From Cryphonectria parasitica EP155 (taxonomy: Eukaryota > Ascomycota > Sordariomycetes > Diaporthales > Cryphonectriaceae), in assembly GCF_011745365.1 (NCBI RefSeq), contig NW_024468910.1:620001-684000 (forward strand): a stretch of DNA of 64,000 bases. The letters are read 5' to 3'. Made by a program: the position numbers and the translations under genes. This document shows, piece by piece, positions 55,273 to 64,000 of the stretch. The notes under the pieces were generated by a model. That model was not told the DNA's origin, did not search any database, and saw only the letters and a list, made by a program, of their open reading frames with translations. Position 1 is the stretch's first letter; each line of letters begins with the position of its first letter.

Positions 55273-55788
55273 ATGCATCCCTGTTCTTATTGCGACAGTT
55301 GAGGCTTGCAATCGTGTATCGTTTCTTCTCACGATTCATCCCGTTGCTCGGAGTACGTTTCCCAGAATTGCGCTAAGTGCAATGTTCTGGAGCTGATGAA
55401 TGCTGCTGAACTTCTCCTTATCTTTATTCAGTATCGAAAGCTGAAGGATAAGATAGAAGAGTTGGAGTTAAAGTTGCTTTAACTGCATTAATAAAAGAAG
55501 ATGTGGCATGAGAGAATGTCTCGGGCTATTTGTTGAGATCTCAAGAATCTTGAAGAGCTTGAGAAAGAGGAGGCTGAGAAGGCTGAGGCTGAGAGGATGC
55601 GTGTTGCTGCTGAAGTATAGGCTGTAGTAGCTGAGGAATCTGCTGTTGTAGCTGGAGATTCTTCTTTTGAGGGTTTTGACTGGAATTCTGTGGATCTGAG
55701 GAATTCTATGATTAACTAGTCGGATTTCCTGGGGAATGAGACTTCTGAGAGCCCTGGATCTCGGTCTGGAGCGGAGCGATCGTCTTAG
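55273..55788 (+). pseudogene. Antisense six-Cys/coiled-coil gene of gypsy E
   Basis: 172 codons, same length as C, with about seven internal stops. Cys pattern CSYC-x7-C-x9-C-x2-Y-x7-C; the Tyr comes from TGC to TAC. Tail SSFEGFDWNSVDLRNSM. Stop at 55786-55788 overlaps the pol stop at 55785-55787. Confidence 0.75.
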
Positions 55789-58700
55789 GTGCTGGTTTTC
55801 CTTTTCCAATATTCAGCTATCTTTTCCTAAGCGTTTTCGATGTTTTCTCGTGGTTCTCATGAATTTTCACTTGCTGAGTAATCTTTTCATTTGATGAGGT
55901 ATTTCCTTGTATTATTTGTGCCTCTGTACTTGAGAATCTTCTCTACCTCATATTCTGATTCATTGTTTTCCACTTCTGCTGTATTATTTATTAGTATTTC
56001 CTGTACTGCTAGTTCCAGCAGTAAGATGTGAAAGACTGGATATATTCTTATCCTATGAGATAATGCTAACTCGTAGTTAACTGGAGAAATCTGTTGCAAG
56101 ATTTTGAATGGTTCTAACTTCTTATAATCGAGTTTATTGCTGAGCTTGATTGTTTTGATGTTTTTCCGAAGTAGGTAGATCTTATCTTTCTTCTGTAGGA
56201 TTGGTCTTTCAATTCTTTTGGAGTTTGCGTATCGTACTATTCGTTCCTGAACGAATTGTAATTCTGATTGGAGTTTCTTCTGAACTTTCTTAATCTTCTT
56301 AACCCTTTTATCTGCAGCTTCTACATTTGCTTCTAATAATGCTTCGTAGTAAGCTGTTGGATTATAATCATAGAGTATGAAGAATAGCGATTTCTTTATT
56401 ATACTTGTATCTGCGCTATTATAAGCGAATTGTATAAGAAGCAACAGATTAATTCAGTTGTTCTGTTTCTGGTTGATATAGTATTGAAAGTACTATTTAA
56501 TAATCTGATTCATTCTTTCTATTTATTCATCTATTTGCAGATGAAATGCTATAAACATTCTATAGTATATTCCGAGTTGTTTTATAAGCAAAGTTCAAAA
56601 CTTTGAGTTAAACTTTCTGTTTCTGTTGGAAATTACTTTCTTTGGTATACTGTAGTTAGCAATGATTATTCTGAGGAATGCATATACAAGTTCCTCTGCT
56701 ATACTGCTTTTCTTGTAGAAGAGAAAATAAGCATACTTGCTCAGTCTGCAAATCACTACTAGAATGCTATTATATTGTATCTTAGTTAAGAGTTCTCATA
56801 AAAGAAATAGCTTGATAATAAAGTTTAAACTGATGAACTGCTAAATAATTATAGATACTGATAAGGAGTGCAGTAGTCTGTAAGGCTTGTATCTTTCTGC
56901 CTTATTCTTTTTGCAGCTATTGCATTATTATAGAATACTTTTAATTCTTTTCCTAAGATCTAATGAGTTCCAATATCTTTTGATGCATTTATAAATTGCT
57001 CTAACTCCCTGATATCCGTATACTAGTGCATTGTATACATTCCTGATGTAGTTGTCTTGTTCGTTCGGAGTTATTGATTCTGGATTTCTTTCTGAGAATC
57101 CGATTCTGAGAGCAGCGTTCAGTTCTCTATGTACATTGATGAGATTTCCCAACTCATCTTGGACGAAGATATTCTGTATGTCCGAGGAATCTGCATTTCG
57201 ATGGTTTGATCTTCTGCTAAGAGTATTCGCTTATCCGTTTTCTGAGCTTTTGCAGTATACAATTTTAAAGTTGAACTGTAAGAGGAATTCTGCTTATCTG
57301 ACTTGTTGCTTGTTCAAAACCTTGATTGTTATGAATATAATCAGATTCTTGTAATCCGAGTAAACTATAATCGGGTATTATACGCTAATGAGATAGTATT
57401 GCTACTTCTCGAAAGCTTTCATTATTGCTATGAGTTTCTGATTAGGGATTCCGTAATTGATTTCCAGGCTATTTAACTTCTTTGAGAAGTTGCTTATAAT
57501 TCTTAGATATTCTTAGTTGTCTTGCTAGCCAAGTTATTCTCCGAGTGCATATTCCGATACATCGGTCTCAACTTTAAAGGGTTTGTAGAGATTTGCTTTA
57601 TATAGAATTAGTTCTGAGATAATATGCCTGATAATCTCATTAAAGGCTTCTTGTGCCTTGGAGATCTATTCGAAAGGCTATTCTTTCTTGGTAAGATTTG
57701 TAAGAGAATGTGCAATCCAGCTGTAGTTTTTAATAAACTGCTTGTAGAAGTTGATATATCCGAGGAAAAATCTAATATCTCTAATATTCTTAGAAATCGG
57801 CTAGTTTCTAATAGCTTCTATCTTATTCTTCTGTAGCTTAATGTATCCTAGCTTGATTGTGAATCTGAGGTAGTTGACTTTTTGTATGTGAAAGTGACTC
57901 TTTGCAGATTTCACAAAGAGTTTTGCATCTTGGAGCGTTTGCAATACTGTTTCCATATATTTCTTATATTCTTCAAGTATTCGAGAGTAGATAAGAATGT
58001 TGTTAAGATAAGCAATAATGAACTGATTCAGATACTTGCATAGAATATAATTAATCATTTTCTGGAATGAAGCTAGAGCATTCGTTAGACCAAAGAGCAT
58101 AACCAAATATTCGTAGTGTTTATAGCGTATTCTGAAAGCAGTTTTCCATTCTTCTCCTTTCTTTACTCTGATTAGATTATAAGCTTCTTTCAGATTCAGA
58201 ACTGTGAACCATTATACTTCTTGCAGCCTATCTCGTAGTTCCTTGATGAGTAGCAATGGATATTAGTTCTTAATTGTGATATTGTTGAATTGCTTATAAT
58301 CAATATATAGCCTGAGCTTGCTATTTTTCTTAGGTACAAATAGGATGAGGTATCCTGCTGATAATCGTAATGATTATATGTATTCTTTCTTAAGGTTCTC
58401 GTTAAGGTACTCCCTAAGTGCCTCTAGCTATGCTTTGTTTAGTTCGTAGATGGGGAAGAATTTGAGCTATTTCTCTTCTTGTAGCAGAATCTTGTGATTG
58501 TATGGGCTATATTCTGGCAATTCTGTATTCAATTCTTTCTGGAATAGTTTCTTGAACTTGTGATATTCTCGTGGTATGTTTGCGAGTATTGGTTCTAGTT
58601 TCTATGCTGTTTCTGCTATTTAGAGGAACAGTAGGTACTGTTAAGCGTACTTCTTTTCGTTCGTTGTTTTTGGTAACGTTTTTGAGAGCTTTGAGCGTTC

Positions 58701-61531
58701 GCTCCGAGCCAGAGCGGGCGCTCGAGGGCCTGGTTTCGAGGTTTTTCCTGTGTGGATTTACAATCCACTTTCTGAAGCTTTTCCTTGTTGCTCCGGAGCG
58801 GACTAACTTGCTGAGGATCTCGCTTCCGTTGTTTTGCTAATCTATTAGCGCTCTGGTATTGTTTGGGTTCGCTTATTACTAAGTTCTTCTCTCTGAACTG
58901 CTAGCTCTGCTGACTTGGAAGTATGTATGAAGTTGTATAAAGCTTCTTTTCCTGAGTGTTCTTCAATTACTGGCTTCGATCCTATGCTGTTGATTATAAC
59001 TATCTCTCTGGGTACAGCTTATTCTCATGAGATCTGGCTAGTAGTTCAATTGATTTGAGGATTATGCTTCTTGAGCTATAGAAGCTCTATAATTAGCTTA
59101 TATTGTGCTATATCCGTGATATTAAAGGAAGCTCTGATTATATGTTCTTGGATCAAAATAGATAGATGATCAGTCTTCTTATCGATTACTCCTTGGTTGT
59201 ATGCAATAGATTATTCTTCTATAGTGCTAAGAGTGTATGAGCATCTCTTCCATCTTTATTGTAGTTGTATCTGATTAATGATGTATGGGAATATGAAGTT
59301 TCTCTGAGCGCTACTGTTCAATAGTGCGCTGTACTTGTATTCTTAAATGTATATATTGAACTTGATATAAGTGTAATCTGTTCTGAAAGCTTCATATAGG
59401 AATTGTTCTGGTCTAATTATCTATAGTCTTTTTATAAGCAATTCTATTCTTTTGAGTTTGTTGAGAACTGCTAGTTCTTCTGAGCTTGCTTTGCTGCTTC
59501 TTAAGCAAGCTTCTTAGCTTGCTTTTGCTTATATCATTATTATTCCTAGTTTTTCTTCTATTAATGCTAATTACGAATCTTATCATTGATGTAAATCATG
59601 CAGAGTATTGTTTTGTACTGCTACCATTTTATTTCCTTGTTCATGCATTGCATGGAGCAGTTGTTTGGTAGTTCGATGTATATATTGTAGTGCTGCTTGT
59701 TGAGAACCTTCCTGAAGCGGAGTTCCTGTTCTTCAACAGCCTGAAGGATTTGTTCTGGTTCTCTAACGGAGAACCATTCGTGTTGCGCCTTGTCTGAGAA
59801 ATGCGTTCTGCAGCTATGATAGATGCAGGAGATCCATGCTAGTTCGTAGTATAGATTATGGAATGAGCTGATTCGAGGATTCTTATCTTCTTGTGCCTTG
59901 ATATTCTACAAGGGAATGCAAGTGAAGAGCTTTTCCAGCTCTATTTTGTAAACGAGATATTTGATCCATATTGTTTCCTTGTTCCATCCAATGCTAAAGG
60001 GAAATCTTCCTGTAGGTTTCTTGGATTTATTGTTCACAGGAGACTCTGGTGAATTGTTGAATCGCTCATTCTAGCTTGATCTTTCTATTGCCTGAGAAGC
60101 GTTTTCAGTATTGTTTAGGTATTCATACCAATAATCAAGAGGGTATTATTTCTTATTTATATCTCTAATCATGGTGCTTAGCGTAAGCGATGAAGAATGC
60201 CGAAGGGTATCGTTGCTAAGCTCTTCTTCCAACGCTTGAATGCTCTGTTTCACAATGTTGAAGCAGTTCGAGTTGCTACTCGTGGGGGTGCTAGGCGTGC
60301 ATCCTCGTTCTGCTGTTGCTATTTATCTGCGATGCTGAGGCTTCTGGGGGAACCATTCTGAACCTTTCTTATTCGAGAGGTGTATTAAGCAGTTATTATT
60401 GTAGCAGAATGTTCAGCTAAGACTTCCGTGATTGATAGAATCTGATACTTGCTCCGAGGAGGTATTTTTGCTTAGTTGATTGGATTTCTGTTATTAAGCG
60501 ATATTCATCTAGCGTTCTTTCTGGACTAATTGCTATTTGTTCTTCCGGGATTGATAGCAGTTGCATACGATGTATTCTTGTTTGTTGCAGTTGTAGCAAA
60601 TAATATCATTCTTCTTGCTATACTGCCTGTTGGCTGCATTGAGCTCCATGGGGCTGGCGTACATAGTGCTGCTCTGGGCTGTATTGCTATATCGACTGCT
60701 ATTCTTATTTTGGAGTTTCTTGCCTGTATTAGCTGGAAATCTCTAAGTCTAGCTTCCTTTCTTCTTGGATTTCTTCACTCGTTGTTCATATAGACAGTTG
60801 TTGATGCGGATAGCTTGATTGGAGAATGTTGCGAAGTTCTCCAGCCAATCCTGCTTGAAGATCTTGTTCTTAATATCGTTTTTGAGTTCCTTATAATAGT
60901 GTTTCATGAGATTCTTATCTTCCTACGGAAGTTTTGCTAAGAGCTGCTTGAATCTGATTGTATAAGCAGAAGCCGATTTGGTCTGTTTGAGATCTATGAG
61001 CTGCTAGGCTGTAGTATATTCTTCGTTGGAATTACTAAAGGTTTCCTTGAGAGCTTTCTTGAAGCTCTCAAAGAAATCGAATATATTCTTGGTATTCTGG
61101 GTATATGCATTGGAATTATTCTGATGCTTCAAATAGTTGCATAGAGAAAGCTTGTATTAAATAAGAGCATTCTTTTCGAGATAAGTTTCTGCAAGAATAA
61201 TCTTCTCAGATTTCTTGATAAACTGAGTCTCGTAATGCAGGAAATACGCTCTGCAGTGGATAAGGAACTTATGCAGCGTCTTCTGATTGCCGTCGTACAT
61301 AGCGGGTTTATCCATCTTGTATATCTTTCCAGCGCCACTGATGATTGCAGAGGTAAACTGCGCCTGCTGAGCCTATTAGGCTAGCTGAGCTTGTTAGTTA
61401 GCGATAGTAGCGCTCTGAGCCTGCTGTTGTTCGCGCAGATCCTGAATACGCTGGATAAGCTGATACATCTAGTTGACTAGTTCTTCCTGAGTAGGGGCGC
61501 GCGAGAACGAAGGGATTCCTGGAGGAGCCAT
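55785..61531 (-). pseudogene. gag-pol: Gypsy E gag-pol
   Basis: gag ATG at 61531. Zinc-knuckle region at about 60610-60560. End of the protease region at about 59130-59020 and linker with GC motifs at about 58810-58690. RT about 58560-57650, with catalytic YLNNILIYS (Asp-Asp changed to Asn-Asn, G-to-A) at about 58010. RNase H about 57590-57200, integrase about 57150-56480, integrase C-terminal half and chromodomain in one open frame 56444-55887 (ESEYEVEKILKYR). More mutated than C. Confidence 0.88.
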
Positions 61532-61591
61532 CGTATTCCGTATTGCTCAAGAGGATAACACTGAACTGTTCTTGAACAAGAGTTGTCAAAA

Positions 61592-62044
61592 TGTAATGAG
61601 CACTGCAGCAATCCGAAGATTCCTAAGTATACGAAGGGATTTATGCTAACAAGAGCGGTATTAAAGTATCAAGTTCTTGAATACGGAACCGTACAAGTCC
61701 TAATAAGCGATGCAAGTATTTACTGCCTTTGAGGCTACTCAGTATATAAAACTGAATACTTAGATTAACAACTGAAGAGCTATGTACTGAATCCATCTAA
61801 TGGTAATGAACGTGTCCTTATATATTCAGCTCTTCAGTACGGCTCGTTGGGATCGCTGGCGAGCTCAGCGATTCAAGGTATGAAGCTCGTTGGGATCGCT
61901 GGCGAGCTCAACGATCCTCCCTCCTTTACAACCCTAACCCTGGGGTATGTAATCAATGCTTTGTCAGAACGTTGGATTCTTGATATCTGGTCCTTGTTAC
62001 TCGTGACTTGTTTTCGTGACCTGCATGTTGGATGGGTCATAACA
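61592..62044 (-). repeat. 5' LTR of gypsy E
   Basis: 453 bp. Telomere-like CCCTAACCCT at about 61931-61940. TTGACAACT homologue mutated to TTAACAACT at about 61764. Confidence 0.92.
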
Positions 62045-62049
62045 ATTTC

Positions 62050-62945
62050 TCAGAATAATTATTGCTAATTACAGCATGCTAGAAGAAATAATCTCCAATA
62101 GAAACAGAAAATTCAACTCAAAGTTTTGAACTTTGCTTATAAAGCAGCTCAGAATATACTACAGAATATCTATAGCATTTCATCTGCAGACAAATGAATA
62201 AACAGAAAGAATAAATCAAATTATTAAGCAGTATCTTCAATATTATATTAATCAGAAACAGAATAACTAAATTAATCTATTATTTCTTATATAATTCGCT
62301 TATAATAGCGCAGATATAAGCATAATAAAGAAATCATTATTCTCTATATTCTATAGATATAATCTAATAGCTTATTACAAAGCATTGCTAGAAGCAGATG
62401 CAGAAGCTGCAAACAAAAGAATTAAAAAGATTAAAAAAGTTCAGAAAGAATTCTAATTAGAACTATAATTCATTCAGAAATGAATAATACAATATACAAA
62501 CTTCAAAAGAATTGAGAAATTAATCTTACAGAAGAGAGATAAGATTTATCTACTTTGGAAAAATATTAAAACAATCAGATCCAGCAGCAAGCTCGATTAT
62601 AAGAAGTTAGAACTATTCAAAATCTTGCAACAGATTTCCCTAGTTAATTACAAGTTAGTATTATCTTATAAAATGAAAATATATCTGATTTTCCACATTT
62701 CACTGCTAGAATCAGCAGCACAGGAAATACTAGCAGATGATACAGCAGAAGTAGAAAACAATGAATCAGAGTATGAGATAGAGAAAATCCTTAAATACAG
62801 AAGCATAGATAGCACAAGGGAATATCTTATCAAATGGAAAGATTATCTAGCAAGCGAAAATTCGTAGAAACTACAGAAAAACATTAAAAACGCTTAGAAA
62901 AAGATAATCGAATACTGGAAAAGGAAAGAAACCAGCGCCTAGAAT
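62050..62945 (+). pseudogene. pol: Gypsy D integrase end and chromodomain
   Basis: Resumes after E. Integrase core remnant (about 62060-62230), then the frame 62625-62867 with ESEYEIEKILKYR and EYLIKWKDYLASENS (chromodomain, about 62765-62865). Reads to a TAG near 62940. Confidence 0.82.
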
Positions 62946-63071
62946 GATCGCTCCGCCCCGAACTGAAACCCAGGAGCTTCAGAAATCTTACTCTCCAGGA
63001 AACCAGCGCCTAGAATGATCGCTCCGCCCCGAACTGAAACCCAGGAGCTTCAGAAATCTTACTCTTCAGGA
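62930..63071. repeat. 71-bp tandem duplication across the pol/antisense stop region of D
   Basis: Copies at 62930-63000 and 63001-63071, starting AACCAGCGCCTAGAATGATC. They differ by one C/T (CTCTCCAGG against CTCTTCAGG). Only D has it. The antisense frame stops in the second copy (CTA at 63010-63012). Confidence 0.9.
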
Positions 63072-63522
63072 AACCAGACCAGTTTACTACAGAATTCCCT
63101 ATATCCACAGAATTCCAATCAAAGCTCTCAAAGAAAGAATCCCCAGCTATCACAGCAGCTTCCTCGAGAACCACCTCCTGCACAATCACAGCAGCACAGC
63201 GACGCTCGGCCTTACGCTCTTCAGCCTCCATGCAGTCCAATTCCTCTATGCGAGTAATGCTACAGCGTAGAGCACATTTCATCTTCTCAAACCACATCCA
63301 CTTCTATTAATACAGACAGAGAAGCTCGGTCTCCTTCCTCTCAATCTCATCCTCCAACTTTCAATGTTGGATAGCAATATTGCAAAGCTTCTCGGAAGAG
63401 GAATCTATAACATCGTACTTGGAGCAATCTAGGCGAATATATTTGATGCAACGAGAAGAGTCTCCGGAAAATACCTTGCAGAACTCAAAACCGCGCTCTT
63501 TGCAGTAAGAACAGATGAGCAT
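63010..63522 (-). pseudogene. Antisense six-Cys/coiled-coil gene of gypsy D
   Basis: 171 codons from MLICSYCKERGFEFC (63522), with three stops in the coiled-coil part. The last two Cys of the second triplet read Tyr (TAT, TAC), each one G-to-A change from Cys. Tail SFFESFDWNSVDIGNSVVNW then SGFLKSKISEAPGF keeps the Trp. Stop at 63010-63012. Confidence 0.75.
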
Positions 63523-63619
63523 CTCAACAAAATTCTCCAGAAGGCGAGAAACCAGGAGATTTCGGTTGTAGGTACTTTTTGGAACAGAGAAGGGTTTGCA
63601 AATGCGAGATTTGTTGACT

Positions 63620-63683
63620 CTGCTCAACATGATGAATCAGGAAAGCATGAAGTATAACAAGAAGAATAGCTGAGAGAACTTAC
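63620..63683 (-). other. Predicted antisense-leader intron in D
   Basis: 64 bases on the minus strand: GTAAGT at 63683, TTCCTGAT branch at about 63640, GAGCAG acceptor ending at 63620. Confidence 0.55.
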
Positions 63684-63723
63684 AGAAAATCATTAGGAAC
63701 AACGATCCATAGAAGAGAGATGA

Positions 63724-64000
63724 TGTTATAATCCATCCAACATGCAGATCACGAATCATGCTCAGCTAACAGAAGAACCAGATATCATAACTCAACATCA
63801 GAACAGCTAATAAGGATTATATAATCCAGAGTTAGAATTACTAGCGCAACTATATTAGCTATGAACATAGTTAACAGAGTCAGAAGATAACTATGAGAAA
63901 TTAGAATATAGTTATCATAGTTAGAACTGAAGAGCTGGATATATAAGAATACGCTTATTATCATGAGATAGATCATGAGTATATAGCTCTTCAGTTATCA
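63724..64000 (+). repeat. 3' LTR of gypsy D (cut by window end)
   Basis: First 277 bases of an expected LTR of about 446 bp, matching 49235 onwards with transition differences. PPT at 63711-63723 (AGAAGAGAGATGA). Confidence 0.9.

Larger units (their letters stand above)
54618..62044 (-). mobile_element. Gypsy element E (minus), complete copy nested in D
   Basis: 7427 bp, LTRs 54618-55070 and 61592-62044 (453 bp each), ATTTC duplications (54613-54617 and 62045-62049). Same organisation and cassette type as C. The PBS region is at 61577-61591 and the PPT complement begins at 55071. Confidence 0.96.
49235..64000 (+). mobile_element. Gypsy element D (plus), runs off the window, hosting E
   Basis: 5' LTR 49235-49680 (446 bp), PBS region from 49681 (TTTTGATAACTCTTA, a G-to-A/C-to-T form). 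gag begins at about 49738, where the start codon reads ATA. pol reaches 54617, E occupies 54618-62044, and pol resumes at 62050. The antisense gene is at 63010-63522, the PPT at 63711-63723, and the 3' LTR starts at 63724. The left flank is CTAGC (49230-49234); its duplicate should follow the 3' LTR at about 64170. Confidence 0.93.

Overview
The window looks like a repeat-rich, partly AT-rich stretch of a filamentous ascomycete (Pezizomycotina) genome. The evidence is introns of about 45-65 bases with GTAAGT-type donors and CTRAY branch sites, a fungal-specific FunK1 kinase, a DUF3723-like relic, a Fot1/pogo transposase relic, chromodomain Ty3/gypsy elements, and decay dominated by C-to-T/G-to-A changes that create TAA/TAG/TGA stops. 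That decay is the pattern left by repeat-induced point mutation (RIP).

Layout. 1-8.7 kb is gene-like: a C2H2-family fragment, one apparently intact FunK1 protein kinase gene (1678-4399, one intron), a GC-rich unknown gene (5229-5732), then a broken DUF3723-like gene and a broken MADS-like gene, both on the minus strand. 8.7-12.8 kb is a 5'-truncated chromodomain gypsy element (called F). 13.3-14.9 kb is a folylpolyglutamate synthase pseudogene (minus). 15.25-18.6 kb is a decayed helical-repeat gene (plus) interrupted by two insertions whose removal restores its reading frame: a 472-bp element with 78-bp terminal direct repeats, and a 481-bp solo gypsy LTR. 18.65-22.6 kb holds two tandem paralogues of an unrecognised family (minus).

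From 24.1 kb on, most of the sequence is nested gypsy elements of one family, each about 7.4 kb net. Element A (minus, 24149-46661) holds a foreign solo LTR (24643-24875) and element B (plus, 29800-44659). B holds element C (minus, 35401-42836). 46.7-47.8 kb is a short non-gypsy island. 47.8-49.2 kb is a Fot1/pogo relic into which element D (plus, 49235 to beyond the window) inserted. D holds element E (minus, 54618-62044). Target duplications at the A, B, C and E junctions (GTTTC, GTCTG, TACTT, ATTTC) confirm the nesting.

Most interesting signal. All six gypsy copies (A-F) carry, between the chromodomain end of pol and the 3' LTR, an antisense gene of 171-179 codons. Its protein has six Cys spaced like a fungal Zn(II)2Cys6 cluster, then a coiled coil, then an acidic tail with a DWSGFL-like motif. 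Reading frame length, Cys spacing and an upstream 61-64-base antisense intron are conserved across copies. The antisense stop codon overlaps the pol stop tail to tail. The elements also carry a 9-base LTR/PBS complementarity suggesting Tf1-like self-priming, a telomere-repeat-like motif in U3, a palindromic U3 cassette that differs between LTR subfamilies, and three internal CGG/CCG palindromes. A retrotransposon encoding its own antisense transcription-factor-like protein is the main hypothesis; function is inference only.
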